In this document: positions 1-14,800 of the stretch, piece by piece
Position numbering within the stretch: the first letter of the stretch is position 1
Layout of the letters: every line of letters begins with the position of its first letter
NCBI GenBank assembly: GCA_032173965.1
Contig: JAVUNC010000006.1
Coordinates: forward strand, 37,915,870 to 37,979,869
Direction of reading: 5' to 3'
DNA: 64,000 bases
Source of the DNA: Sitta carolinensis
Taxonomy: Eukaryota; Chordata; Aves; Passeriformes; Sittidae
Notes under the pieces: generated by a model
Told to the model about the DNA's origin: nothing
The model's database searches: none
What the model saw: only the letters and a program-made list of their open reading frames with translations
Program-made: the position numbers and the translations under genes

Positions 1-956
1 GTGTTGCTCATGGTAAAATTTTCAATCCATGCATAAGCCTAGTGCTAATAGAAGTGTGCTTAACGGAGAAAGATGAGAACTTATTCTCCTCCACATACAG
101 CAAAAGCTAATAGTTGAATGGTGTTTTATTTTTTATCTCTTTTTTATCTCCTCTCTTTTTATCTAAATATCATTTGGTAGTGGATATATTGCTTTCTAGC
201 TTGCTTAAAATAATTAGTTTTAATGTAGGGAGGTAATGATGTATACTTTTCTTGCTAATCTTTAACAAAATAAGTTTAATTTTCTGCCTCAAGAGGGTGC
301 TGTCTGTTAGCAACTTGAATTGCAAAAGTAAAGTAATTCTAGTCTGATTGAGCTTTTATGTTCATAATCCAAGTTGCTTTAATAAACACCTGTTTGTATT
401 AGTCTGTACATGGATTCACAAAATATTGGGAAAAAGGCTTAAAGCGATGTAATTATTTTGTGTTGTTACAGTAATTTTCATGTACTTAGTTCTTGTTTAC
501 TACTTTTTACTCACAGATTTTGGATCATGAAAGAGGGAAGCATTAGTCTCTTTTGCAGGCTGGAGATGTGAAAGAAATATCCCTCCAGAGGTTAATCAGG
601 CTCGTGACAGAGAAGCTAAGACTTTTGTATTGCAGCATCACATTAGGCTGCTCTAACCTTGATAACAAGATATTTAATGCTTGAGTAGAACCACCAATGT
701 ACAGAGAAATATGCATACACCTAAAGGAGAATACTGCCAGCAAGATAACAATTTGGTTCCCTGCTTGAGTACTTCTGGAGTACTCGCTCCTATAACTACT
801 TCTTTTCTCTACCATTCTAAGTCTGCTTTAATAAAATACAAATTATATTCTCTTTTCTTTTTTCCCCATACTCTGTTTACAATTTTGCCATTGATATTTT
901 CACATGTTTTTAAAGGCACACTAACTTTCTACAGCATGGGTTTTTACCTTTTGAAG
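1..956 (+). other. CEP128: Upstream intron of CEP128 (partial)
   Basis: This is AT-rich intronic sequence running into the exon 1 acceptor at 955-956 (tttttaccttttgaag). No exon matching the preceding part of CEP128 is visible. I see no repeat family or RNA gene in it. Confidence 0.75.
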
Positions 957-1073
957 GTGTCAGAACGGGTAGAGAGAAGACTTCAGGAGATAGAAGAAGA
1001 AATGCGTGCCGAAAGACATCTTGTAGAAAGGCGCCAGGACCAGCTGGGACACGTGTCTCTTCAATTACAGGAG
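957..1073 (+). CDS. CEP128: CEP128 window exon 1 (117 nt)
   Basis: This exon encodes 39 residues, from [11 protein letters not shown] to HVSLQLQE, phase 0 at both ends. The acceptor is ttttgaag and the donor is gag|gtatgc. The block [10 protein letters not shown] is a near-exact match to recalled human CEP128 and is the best single anchor for the identification. The segment is charged and coiled-coil-like. The upstream reading frame stays open by chance into the intron back to 681, so a naive ORF would start there; the AG at 955-956 and the human match set the true exon start. Confidence 0.93.
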
Positions 1074-4000
1074 GTATGCAAGTGAAAGCTTCCCTTGGAT
1101 TTAGGATTTAGTTACCAATGTGTTGCTTTTGTGAGTCTGTACCTGTCAAACTGGCAAAAGTGCTCATATCTTTGGCACAATTTTTAACTCTCAGTCCAGC
1201 TCACTTTGTTTTGAACACCAGATAATACCAAGCATATTCTCAGTCCTTCATTATATTGTCTTGACTATATTTAAACCTTTTTGGTAACTGCCACAAACCT
1301 TCTAAGAGCATACCTTCCTGAAAACCCAAGTAAACAAAAACAAGTCGTTAGCTGGGTTTTTGTAATTAAAACGTTTTATTTTCTAAGAGGTAAACTTGTT
1401 TGCTCATGCAAATGAATGCTTTAATTTATTTCAACAAACAATCAAAAGCACTGTAGTGGCCAGACAACTTTTTTTTTGCATTTCAGTTTTATTCAGCAGT
1501 GCCTGATGAAATGTAAAGTATTGTTTAGGAAGCAAATAGAAATGTTTAGAATATAAATTAAAATTTGAGACAGCTATTAGCTTTTTTTCTGCTTGTTTTA
1601 GAAAACGTATGAAAAATACTTATTTCTTTTAGATTTTGCTCCTGTTTGGAAAATCTGTGTCTTAACATAGTTTGACTTTTTATTTCACTCCACTTAAGAT
1701 ACTGTTTGCAATGTTATCTCTATCTGTGCAATAGGATACTATAATTGAGAAGAAATATGCAATTCCTTGGTTTTGACTTTTAGTGTTTGAACATTGCTTT
1801 TTGAAGGTGTTATACTGTGCAATGATACTGAGGAACCTTGCTCATCATGTTGTGTATTTCATGTAAAGCTAGAGATTGTTCAAAGTTGTCACATTTTAGA
1901 AGATGAGGTGCTTTTTTTTTTTAATATAGATAAAAAGTAACATTTATCAAAAGGCTTGGAATCCTTATGCCAGTATTTCAGAAAGATTTACTCTTCCATT
2001 TTCTCCCCAGTTGGTGCCCTAGTGGGTGAAAAGAACAAGAGTGCTGAATTTCAGTTTTCATTGCTCTTTAATATGCCTATATGCACTTCCAGATTCTTCA
2101 GTTGTGCCTTCAGGCTGGGGAAGGGATACCTAATGCAATGTATTGGTCTGATTTGATAGTGTTATCTGCAGAATGGAACAATCTTATTTTATCCTTTTAA
2201 AGGGATGATGACTTGTAATCTCCAAAGATACATTGACACTGCCATAGTTTCCTTAGATATAAAACTTGAATTCAAGTGAATAAGTTCAAATGTAGTTCAA
2301 AGAATTTTCGTATGATATTTCATAGATCATATGTGATCTATTATGTGATCATAAGCCTTCAGGCTGGGTACTTTTTTGCTTAGTAGCTCATCTTTTGAAT
2401 TTCATGCAAAAAGAATACGAAGTACTAAGTACATCCTAGACCTTCTATTCCCCTAAGACATCCAGTTGTGAATTAAGATGGTTTAATCCTTTCTTATGTA
2501 AATTCTTTTATTATTGTAAGTTATTTTTCCTGAGGAGCCCCTTTCTAAAATGCAGTTGAAGTTGCTGTATTTAAGAAAGAATGTACTTGAATTGCCTTGT
2601 GTACTTTTGCATACAGCCTAGTGAGAATAAAGTAAATAAATATTTTGCTACAATTGTTATTTGGATGAAACATGTTTGTGCATAATTTTGAGCTTGTTAT
2701 TTTGTTATTCTGTTTCTTGTCCTTTTTGATTGGAATTGTGAGTTCGATGGACTCTGATCTCTGACAGCAGCCTCAGTCTTGTGGTAATCATTGCACAGAC
2801 ATAATGTTCTATTGAAGTCTATTTCTGTTTTCATATATTTCTCCAAGATGCTTCCCAAGTAGCATTACTGGAAAGGAGGGTAGTGTTTGGACTGAGTTTT
2901 GAAATCCTGTCATTTAATGTGGCCTGAATGATTTACAGAGAAATGCTATTTAAAGCATTTCTGGTTGTTTAATGATATAATTTTTTCATTAGTTTGTCTG
3001 TTACACATTTCAAACCAAATCAAATTTGACTTTTGCATGTCATCAGTAGTCGCTCTAATTAGGAAATCTTGTGAAGTTTGTGAGGATTAAATGCTATTAT
3101 TTTTTCAGTAAAGTGCAGTGCCTGTAACTGACCACTACTTGTCAGTGTTTTACTGTCTTAGTGAGATTCACCTTCCTAAATTGCAATTATTAAATTAAAT
3201 ATGTTCAGAATCTAACAGAACATGGCACATTTATTTTGGCCTTTCTCTTGTCTGTCTTTCTCTCAGTTTTTTGTCTAATGTGCATACTTTGTATTTGTAT
3301 TGTAATAGTACTATACTCGTAGACAGATTATGAGCCAAGAAGATATCTAGTTGTATTCTGACCATTATCTTATTCTTTCTATATTCCTGATATAGACATG
3401 TTTCTGATTAGAAAGAAGAACAAATATTCTTTTCTTGCCAGGGGTATTTGCATGTATACATGAATTACTTTAACAACTGTATTTGTTGTGTAAATGAAAA
3501 CTATTTTGAGATTCCTCAGTACTTATTTTTCTTTGAATATAAAGACACCATCATCTCTTTCTTTTTGTTTGTATTTACGCATCTGTTTTCTAAAACAAGA
3601 TCAAGTATCATTCTTTGTTTTCTTTGCATTCTTTTCTGTGTGTTGGGTGTCCTGGATGGCTTTACAAAATTCAGTGCTTGACTTCCTGGATTTTGGTGAA
3701 ATGTGTCCATGTGTTCATGCTTGGCATGCTTTAGGTGAACAGAATCATCTTTATTTGACCTTTTGAATCCCTTGTCTGTGGTAAGGCAGTGACTCTGGTT
3801 ATATCTTAAGCTAGCAACTTGGGTAGGCCAGGAAGCATTTTTTAACTTTCTCCTTGTGCAGTTGTATATTTAGCTTCAGTTTGTCACCCACTACAAATAC
3901 CGTGAACTGCAAGAAGCTGGTGGATAGAGTGGTGTAAACTGATGGTCAAAAGTGTTATTGAGTATTGTTTTTTGCATATCTTCATCACTGATCTTTTAGA

Positions 4001-7000
4001 CAAACATAAACTTGATCTGTGCTCTGAGCCACCTGGATATTTTTAGTGCATCGTTGATACTTGCTCTTTGGCTCTGTGCTATGCCACCTGTGGCCAATGG
4101 TTTCTGTTTTGATTGTAGTTTGAATCTGACTCTCGCTTGGAACATGAGCAAGTCTCATACATATCTGTCACTGAAATAGCTAGGTAGTCTCTTTTTTAAC
4201 TGCCTGGCTAGTATGTTTAAGTAGCATACTTGAAGCCGTGCTAATCACTGATTAGCAAGTTAGGGAGAGTATTTTCATTCAGATTAGGATGTGGTACATT
4301 TTTGCCTTACTTTAAACTATAGCACGAGGCTTGTAGGTTTGTGATAATATGAAAAACTCACTGATCAGTCTCACTTTGAAAGAGCAAGTTTCAGTTTGTG
4401 GTCTGTACACAGCTTTCAAAAATCTGGTTTTATTTTTTTAAAAAAAACAAACAACACAGCAAAACCAAACTGAGACCAAAACCCAAACCCTAAGAAAAGT
4501 TAGTAGGCTTAAGTTGCTGTTAAAGTTATGATTTGCTCCTGAAAGCTTATCATAAGTTGGAAAGATTGATAACTTGAGTTATTCCACAAACATCCCCATT
4601 GGTTTCCTCATGTATAATAAAAATTCATCTATGAAGCAGTAAGTTATGTTTTTGAAGTTAGATTTGTATTCTAATGCTGTCTTATGCTAGTGAACTCCTT
4701 ATAAAGACCTGTAAGAATTGCTCTTCTCGGGTCAAATCAAAAGTTCATCTGGCCTGACTACCTAGGCAGGCAGTGGAACATAGGGCTGGTCCTTCCCTAA
4801 GCCGTGCTGTGAAAATATTTGTACATGGAAGTTCTCTGTCTCCTTGTGTCCTCCTCCAAGGCCTCATCAACCTCCTTGTCAGTCTCTTCCAGACCAACCT
4901 GGACACTAATGCTTTCAGAGAAGGGTCTTGGTAGTTGACTGTAGGCTGTTCCCATTCCTTGGTGCTTCAGCTTCTCTGGGCAGTGTCTGCCTGCTATTTG
5001 GGAGCCATCAGGAGGGGGTGTGTGCTCGAACTATTGTCCTTAGCATCCTTTTCCTTGTTCCCATTTTTGACATTTGACTTCCTCAACCCCTTCTTTGGGG
5101 ACAACAAATGAAATCAAAGAATCAGTTGGATCTTTACTTTTTTTTTTTTTTTTTTCTTTTACTCTTCCCAAGAGAAAGCTTTAATAGTGATATTTAGTGG
5201 AGAAAAAACAAGTGTGGCACAAAACAACAAGAGAGAATTATTTTGTAAAGAGTACAGCAAGGAGGCAAAACACAGAATTAACTTTTACTTGTACAATTTC
5301 TGAACTGTCAGTAACAGTTGACATTTGTCTGGCTGTGGATGACCAGATGTTTCCATTTCCTTATAACATTTTGATTAACTGCTTACCTGGCACCTACTGT
5401 GTGGTACAACACATTTCGCAGTCAAAGCAGTGCATATAAAACACATAAAGTATGTTTTATTTACTGTAACATTGCTTCTTTTTTTAATCTGGGGTATCTA
5501 TCAACCTATATATATGTGTGTGTGTATGTATGTATATATGAGCTGTTTTTTTTTCCTTAAAATCAAATGGCTATGGGCTATTTTTATAATGTGCAGAAAA
5601 TAAAACTGAAGGTTATATTTATAGTATCAGTTACAGTAAAGAATGCCTTTTTGTTTGAAATTATTCCAATTTAATAGCCTGGATATCAGTCAGTGAAGTT
5701 GAAATGGCATATTTATTTCCATGTTTTCTTCTGCGAATTAGGATGTGCTACTGACATAGAGATATTTTTTGCTTTCAGCAGGAATAATCTTTGAAATTTT
5801 TTCTAGTTTTCCTGAATCCAGCCCAGCTGTAATATTTTCTTTGTGATTCTGACATCTCTAGCCAAATCTGCACGTGAAAACATGTGTGTTTGATACTATG
5901 TTAATTGCAAATTTAGTGCCAAAAATCAAGTTGGCCTAAAGTTAATGGTCTATAGCAAAGCTTCTAATTTTGCTAGTAACTGATGGTCATTGCAGTTAAT
6001 AGACATCATATATTTCAAGTAGGCTGTTCTGAACCGATACTTTTGATCATTAAAAATAAACAAAGAAAATGCAAACCAAAACAAAAACTCAGTCAACTTG
6101 GGTAATGCAAAAACAGCATTCACTGAAGAGACGATCTTAGACTTTTGTTCATATTGGTTTTTGGGACTTCTCCCAAGAGCCTTCTTGAGTTAAAATGTAT
6201 ACTGTGTTGGGTTTTATAGTTGACTGGAATGGTAGATTTAAATTTCTACTGAATCCTTAGGATTGTAGTGGATTCTGTTATCTGATTAGGGATCAGTATG
6301 ACTAAAAGTATAACTCCTTATGTGGCATAATATTTTCAGTGGCATAGTTATGATTAATGTCTTCCACAGTCTCAGATCTTAATGTAAGCTGTTCAGGCAG
6401 AAGAGTAATCCAAACTATACTGAAGCCCTTATGTTTACTGAGGTGAGGTTATAAGAATGAAGTAAGTATATAAAGCCATTTATTTTCTCCAAAAGGCTAC
6501 TGTTAAAGCAAAAACTTCTAAAGCTGAATGCCTGGCTTCACTGAAGTTGATTCATATCTTGTATTCTGTTTTCATACACTGAAATTGCTCTCCAGTGTAC
6601 AGTGAAGAGAAAATGTTCAAAAACTGAATGAAATGGCACAATTTATAGGGACAAATTTCATGGGTATTTGTTAAAGGAGATACTCCTTTAAAATGTAGAA
6701 TGAAATGCTGCTTGGGAATGACAGACTGGGAAAAAGACATTTCTTTCCAGAAAGGCTATGTGTTTTTGTTGTTGTTCTGTTGTTGTTTTAGCAAGTAATT
6801 ATGGAAGGCATAGATGTACTTAGGCTTCAAGATATGAGATGAAAATAAAAGATTTGTGCTCAGGTACCTAATTCATTATTTGTGACTAGTGTGCAAAATG
6901 CTTGGTCATGTTGTACAGATAAAAACTGTGATTTATAAACAGTTACAGAAATTCATGGCAAATGATCAGTATGTGGCTACTGATTTCTTTCAACTGATAT

Positions 7001-8781
7001 TTCTAAGGAATATTTAAAATGAGCCACTGATTTTGCTATGGCTTGAAATATCAAAACTTGGGTTGTTTATGTTGCAAATATTACATGTCATTAATATCTG
7101 TCATGTTTAATATTTCCTTTGCCAGTGATTAGCTGTGTTTTGCAAATATTGTTGGTTTGCAGAGGGACAAGATTTTGAAATTGATATTTGATGCACTTTT
7201 ATTTTTATAAGATGGTTTAGAAAGTGTGTACATGTGGGTTTAGATACCTCGGTCTGAGAGGGAATGGGAAAAGTCCCCATGGATTTGTTTTATTTTTTGT
7301 TATTGTTGTCAAGGAAGGGCACATCAATGTTGGTAACTTTTGATCAGGAAAGCTGCAGTTGATTCAGTTGTAGTTTTATGGCTCTAAGCATCTGTCCAGA
7401 TTCAGAAGAAATAAGCTTTTCCTTTTTTTTTTTGTTTTTTTTCTTTTGACTTCTAACACAACCTTATGGTAGTGCTTTCTTGACTGCAGTGCATTGTATT
7501 TCATAACGTGCACACTTTATATTAGAGAAAATATTCTTTTTCTTTGATATGTACACAGCTAATCTGTAGGGGATCTCTTGAGCCTTTTAGACCTTAGTCT
7601 AAAGGTGTTTGGGGTCAACTTGAGTGTTTGGAACACTATACATCGGAAGGATGTTAGTGCTGCTTTAGACTTTGTTTTTGCCCCTGTTCTCTGCATGGGT
7701 GTGTTTATGTATGCATGAACTTATATTTATATTTTCATAACAATATACATTGGCTCTACATGGAAATACTAGATGCAGACAGAAAGCATTTGTCTAGATC
7801 TTCTTTGTTAAATGTATCAGCAGATTCTCTTAATTTTAACAACCTTGGAATTATGGCTTCTGTAAATTTTGTGATAAAGTTTACAATATATTTTTCTCCT
7901 TCAAAGGTTTTAAGGAAGCAAGATGCTAAAGCAGATGAAACAGAAGAACTCATGAGAAACAAACTTGTGAAATATGAAAATGAAAAGCACCAGGTAAGAC
8001 TTCATATTTTTTTCCTTTTTGTTTGGTTTTAAATGAGTGTCATCTCAGAGTGTTACAGTATCTGTTTCCTTTTTCTGAGAAACCAGCAGAACAAAATTTT
8101 CTCTACTCTTTAGGAATACAAGGTGTGGGATTTTTTTCTGTATCAGAAGCACTGTGAATATAGCTATATTCAGCTTGTATGTCTCCTTCAAAGATCTTCA
8201 GTTATAGTATGTTACTTCTAATGACTCTTCCATCCTGCCAGGCAAGACAGATTTATAACTTGGGCGTTTTCCTTGATTTCTTTCTCTATTTTGTCTCTGA
8301 ATTTGTATGTAGTCTGCTGTTGCTTATTTGCAGTGGCTCAAAGCAGCCTTTCTTCATCCCTGCAAGTAACTCATGCTGGTAATTTTGCACCATAGTTATT
8401 ATTCATTACTCTTACTGAATTGTTGCCATATTTCACTTTTCATTTCTCTTCACAGAAAACAAAATTTCTTGTATTTCTATTCTAGCAGGATGCTAGGGCT
8501 ATATTTCACTTTTCCTAGGTTTTTTTTCCCCTTGCATCAAGTTTAGCATCTTTCAAAGTTAGACCCCTTTATGCTAAGCCTTTATGTAGTGTTTTATGTT
8601 GTGCTGTTCTCTTCATCCCCTTAATGTTGGTCCTGTTTACTTTGCCCATTTGCCAGGCTCTCAACATCCTCCTTGAGATTGCTATCTCAACAATAACAAT
8701 TTCTGCTGTCAAAACTTGTATTTATGTCCAAGTGGATCTTTGAACTATTTATGGAAGAAGTCTGAAAATATTTTGTAGCTT

Positions 8782-8813
<32 letters not shown>

Positions 8814-11800
8814 TAAACGGTCATCAGTTTGATGACTGTTTCTGATTGCACATTTTGAATACTATGTTTTTAGGAAGACTTTTAGTTTTGTGAAATTCAG
8901 GGCACTTCAATTTTTTAGTCTTCTTGTTTCCAGAGTAATTCAAATACATCATCTTGCGCAACACTGAAACTCACAGGTTTTACCAGTTACATTTCTACCA
9001 ATGCATGTCATCTTTAACACTGATATGAATAAACTATGTACCAAAGGTGGCTTAAAATATTATGTAATTATTAATTTTGAGTTTGAAAATTTGTTTCAAA
9101 TCCAGGGACAATGTTTTTGAAACTTTGTGTAAAACTTATCTTCCTTTTTCTTTTTACTTTTAACCCAGTAAAAATTTGCTTTTGTGATTTTTGTTTTGGA
9201 TAATATAAATGACTTTGTATCTTTTTGTGATACAGAATATTGTACAAAAATTATCAACTGTAAATAAAATTCTCTTTATGTAATTTAAAGTAATATTGCA
9301 GGGATTTAGTACAAATGAAGGTTTACTTAAAATTTTGGACAAGTAAAAATACTGTGTATCTTATACCACATTTTAGATAGATGCTTATATGGATGAATTT
9401 GTGTCAAATTGAATGTTAAAATACTCTTTTATATTATGATGCCTACATTGCTTTTCTTTCTTCATCATCCTCTGAAATGAAAGCTTGAGCAGGAATTGGA
9501 GCAGTCCCGGAAAAAGTTGAGTGAATCTGAAGGCAGTAGAGAAGCTCTTTTGCATCAGGTAACTGATTTAGTGTGATAAAAATCCTAAGGTTTTAATATT
9601 AGGTTGTGTCTGAGTCTTTTTGTTTAATATTCCTCTCTCACCCTCTGATAACATTGTTTTATGAAGGAAAAAATGAGGTATAGAAAGACAGGTCTAAGTG
9701 TGTATTATACGTGGACTGAGCTCGTTATACTTTTTCTGTTTTCTAAACTTTTATGTATATATGTTCATATGTATTAATTATAGTAGTGATAGTAGTAGTA
9801 TGTTTTCAATACATAAACACATTACGTAAAATTTTCTTTCATCATATGCTTTAGAACAACTTCTATATTAGTAATCATTGTTCTGCAAAGCGTGTGCTAT
9901 AATTGCTGAAATCAGATAAATCAGTGACCTAGAAGTATTTGCTATAATTGTAAGATGCAATAAAAGTAAATAAATACCTGAAAAAAGTATCTGAACTGTG
10001 CTTTAAACAATAGCTATTGATGCATATATGATTAAATTAAAATTAGTAGGAATTTGGATTATAACTTTAGAAAAAAGTCCTTTCTCCTAAGCATCTTTCT
10101 TTTAAAGGGTCTGGATAAAAAGACTGAAATAACTAGGGAGGGGCAATTGGCATTCTTATCTTTTAGCATTAGTTGTTTGACTTGTATATCTAGCAGAAGT
10201 TGGAGTTAACTATATTACTGTTTTGAATTTGAATCATTGCAAATGGAATATAGGGTAATATGAATAAGAGGTATTTTTCTTCAACTTTAGCATGTAGGAT
10301 TTTCTCTGTTATCCTACATGTTGTCATCTTTGTAAGTGCTATACTGTATATGATATAAATGAAAAATGTGAAGAGCACCTGTCTTTCTTATGAAACATTG
10401 TATTTTTAAGGACCACAATTTAAATAAAACGTATTGTTTATTAAATTTATGTAGACATTTTCACTAGCTATGTAAAAAGACAAATTGCAACATATAATAT
10501 GGTAGCATTTTGTTTGATCTAGAGAAAATTAATGCTCATCTGTGGTCAACTTAAAATATTTCCTTTAATTTTGAATAATCACTTTATGGCCTGTAATTAG
10601 GAAGTAGTTTGGTGTTTTGTTTACCATCTGCAGTACTCTCAAGATTTATTTATAAATATTTTTTATGTGTAGTGGTTTTTTTAGCGTTTAATAAAAGTAT
10701 GGTATTTACTTTTTCGTTCTCTTTTTCATTTTTGATGCTTGTGCATATATTTTAGATTGAGGATCTTCGTTCCCAGCTTTTGAGAGCAGAGGAAGACCGT
10801 GTAGAATTGCAACATCAAATTTCATATTCTGCTCTGCATCGCCAGAGCTACCAGGACGTACAAGATGATGACAGGAGAATTAGAGCAGGTACAACTACTA
10901 TTTTGCACTAGAAACCTGCAAACTACTTAGTAGGCTTGGACATTAATTTTATCTTAGAGTTGCAGTCTAATTCTTCTATTGCTTCAACAAAACCAGCCAA
11001 TTAATTCCTCAGATTTAAGTTCATACATATTGGCACCTGAATATTAGCAGACAGAGAGCAAAGTCAGTTAATTTATGATAAAATATTTTGATTTGCATGG
11101 CTAAAACAAATAAGACAATTTCATCAAACTGAATAGTATTTTTACAGAAGAAAAACATGTATTATTTTTAAGTAATAATTTTCCAGAAAACTTGCATTTC
11201 AGTCCATTTGCAGTTTGAATTCTGCCATCTTGAAAAGCATAACAAGAGTCATGGACTAGGTAGTGAATAAGGCTGTTGACTTTCTGGTAGAATTTTTAGA
11301 ATTTCCAGAAGCAATGTGTTCCTGAGTAGTTAATAAGATTTTTCTGTTTGATGCAGTCAGGGCTTCTGTTTGCACTATGTTAGAGTTTTACAGTTGGAAT
11401 AGTTTTATTTAGAAGACAAATACTTTAAACAATTTCAAGATATAATTGCATATTATATTACCACTTTACCAAGGTCTTCAATTAATTGTTAGTTATCTAT
11501 CTATATTTCAACTTTTCAAACATATTCAATAAGGCATTGGAGAAAGTCTTTATCTTTCTCCTTATTAACACAGAAATGTATTACTCAAGGTAAAAGAGAA
11601 ATAGTGACAATTCTGGAGTCCAGTGTCTGTGGGAATGTTTAATTGGTTTGGCTAATGACATATTTTCATATTTTATACTTCAGCTTCTGAATTATCTTGT
11701 TTTTTAAAATAATACTCTGACTCCGTGTTTTACAAATCTCATTCAGAGCATTGGAAATGGGCTAGATTTTGTATGTGGCTTAGCTTCAGAAATGTAATGC

Positions 11801-14800
11801 AAAATAATAGTTTCAATAGTTTTTCTCCAAACATGTTAATGTGTCAGCTTAACATTTAAATTATTTGAAACAATATGTCTTTCATGTTAATAAAAGCATC
11901 TTTTAATTTTCCTATTGTTCTTCTAAATCAAAACAGTTGTAAAAATGTGAAGAAAATAAAAATTTACTGTTGCTGTTAAAATACGTGCATACATTTATAT
12001 AATTTTTGCTGTTGGGTTTCACCTTGCTGTGTTATTTCTGTTTCTTCAAAGATATACAGGAAGAAGACAAATAGAGATTTTTTCTTTTGCCTCTAGTAGT
12101 TATTTATGACTAGATACCTTTGAATTTCTAATTGAGAGAATTTATAGACTACTCTTATCAAAACCTTAGGTTGTAGCTGCAGGATTCAGATACAGAATTC
12201 ACAGATAATGTGACTTTCAAATTGGGTGTTATTACTCTGGTGAGAGAAAACCTTGGCCTTGAAGCTGATGGCCAAATTTCATTTACGCCAGAACTTCCCC
12301 ACTGTTTCTTCCATCCTATTTTGTTTTATTCAGTTTTGTTGGGACTTTGGTTGTTTTGTTGTTGTGGGGGTTTTTTGGTTTTTTTTGAGGGGAGCAGCTG
12401 TGTGCAGGGGGAAAAGTGGAAACACCTAAAAAATGACTGAAAAATACTGTTTCAGTAAAATGTTATTAGGTTATGATACAGGTATACCATTTTTCACAGA
12501 TATTTTGGTCAAAATCAGTAGTTGTAGAATAGTCTTGAGTAGAGAAGCAAATTGTCAAAAATTAAATGACATACAATTAATTTACCCCAAGTTGGTATTT
12601 CTACTGAGTCGGTTGCTGTGTTCTTGCTATTTTCCAGTAGCTGAAAGATATGAGAGAGAGAAACAAGAGCTAGAGAAACACATTTTGGAACTTAAAGCAA
12701 AGCTGAGTCATAATGCTGTAATGTCAGAGGTAGAAGAACTGAAGAGATGTATAGAGTGTAAGGACAAGGAGAAAGCACAACTTGTAATGCACATACAGGT
12801 AAATTGGATTTTGGTGCTTTTTGCTTGGTGGCATTTTTTTGTTTGTTGAATAATTTTTTACCTGTTTAACATTAGGTGATATACCAGATTAGGGATTAAC
12901 CTTTAAAACTAAGAGTAACTGTCATGCTTGTTATTTATTGTGTAAATAACGTTGAAAAGTGATTTGAGTTTGCTGACTTTTTTCTCTCCCATGTAATGTC
13001 AAAAAAGGTATTTGCTATTGCCCATGATTTCATGGTTTGGGTTACTTCTCTTCCCCATATGCAAAGAAAAGTTGATCTGATCTTATCAGCACTTACCATT
13101 AATAATGGTTTTTGGAACTATTTTTATAAGGTAGTACTTATTTCCTTATTCCATCATTCTTCATAACTAAAGTTCAACTTGAAAAATTGAGATACCTTGT
13201 TCAATGAGAGTGCATAGAGTAACAGAAGTAGTTTGCAAATTCCCTTTTTTTAGTAATTGGATGCAATACAACAGTATAATCATAAATATTAGTAGTCTTC
13301 TTTATGGTAAGCACATAATGTTTAATGTGATTCTCTATGAAAAGAATAAGAACAGCCTTTTATACTGGAATTTTAGTTCGAAGACTAAGAAGACCATAAA
13401 ATGAGATCTAAGTAGGCAGTAGCATTCTTATTTAAGATGGAAAATTTCTGTATTTCTTGCTTTTGCCTTGATTTGTCATTGGTAATAGTAAGCCTGAACA
13501 GTAACAATTTTATTTTGTCTTCTGTGACTGTCAGGAGAAGAGTTTGCAGACCCATGTGTATTTCAGTAGTCAAGGACTTCACTTTTTGTTCTGCTTGTAT
13601 TTTGGCATTCTGTTAGCAAGGGATTTTGAATTTATTTTCCTAATGAAGGTATTTATCTTTGAAATCATATTGCATCACTTTGGAAATTCAAATGTAGGAA
13701 TTTTTTTTGTCTTTTCATAGCGTTACAGGACCATACTGTTCAGTTTACTTCTGCTCCTTTAGCTTGCCAGCTTCTCTGCTGATTTAAATCGAACTAATAC
13801 ATCAAATTACATTTGGAAAAAAATTACCTTCTAAATATAAGTTCCTACATGCTTTATGAAATTTGTTCATTGAATAGGTTTAAAAAGACCTAAAGTGTTT
13901 CTGCAGAGACTAAGACAAGCAGAACTAATTTCTTGGTGTCCATCAGCATTTGTGTTCTAGCTGGTCAATAAAGCCCATGACTAACTGAAAATGTTCTGGT
14001 TTTTTGTTTTGTTGTGCCTAAGAAACTAATTATTTTGGTGACGGGAATTAACGGGGTAAAAACCCTCAGGAAAACAATAATTTTAAACTTCTGCTTGTAG
14101 AACAGGCTTTCTTAAGGGTCAGAATGATTCTATAATACTAAGTTCCTGCCCCAAAAATACTCATGCAAGAGTGCTTGGTTGGGCTCATTGTCATTTCTCT
14201 GAGTTAGAAATCTTTGACTTTCCTCATTTTCTCAACAGAAAATACTTTGTACTTCTTATCTGCTTCCCACTGCCTTTCTCCTACAGGGGCAGTAACAGGA
14301 AAGTAGCTTGTGTGTTTTTCTTTTAATGAGACATCAAGGAATGCAAGGATGTGAATTTCTAAACTTGTGTACTAACAAAGCATTTTGTCAATCTTGTTCT
14401 AACAGCTGCTCCTATCAGATAGTCTGATTCCCAGTTGGAAGTGACCAGTCATGTTTGACTTGGGTGTAATTTATCTTTGTTTAGTGGGGAGGATCTAACT
14501 TGCCTCTGATGTTCATGTGATACCAGAAATTTCTTTTGATTTATTCAAGTGTCATTGTTTGTAACAATTTGAGTTGTGTGCATTGTACATTTAGCTTCCA
14601 ACAGTTGCCATAAAATCTCAGTGTGATGTAAAATGGAGAGGATGAAGAAGGTTAAAACATATACTGTATGTAAGCTCACTGCTTGTGAGCTTGTTTTGAT
14701 CTTTTTAGCACAGCAAATACTATCCTGACGAGACTGGTACAATTTACTGCCTCCCAGGAGGTGTTGGCCTGGTTTGGAAGGGGGGAAAAACCCCCAAACT

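Larger units (their letters stand above)
1074..7906 (+). other. CEP128: CEP128 intron (6.8 kb)
   Basis: The intron is AT-rich and mostly featureless. It holds a somewhat GC-richer block at about 4725-5105 of unknown origin, a T18 run at 5138-5155 and a short TA/TG repeat at about 5506-5540. No coding exon, RNA gene or confidently recognised transposon was seen. Confidence 0.8.

Noticed and set aside
2322..2341. 20-nt inverted repeat (ATAGATCA, 4-nt loop, TGATCTAT)
   Set aside because: It is too short and AT-rich to distinguish from chance; no RNA gene or transposon ends are associated.
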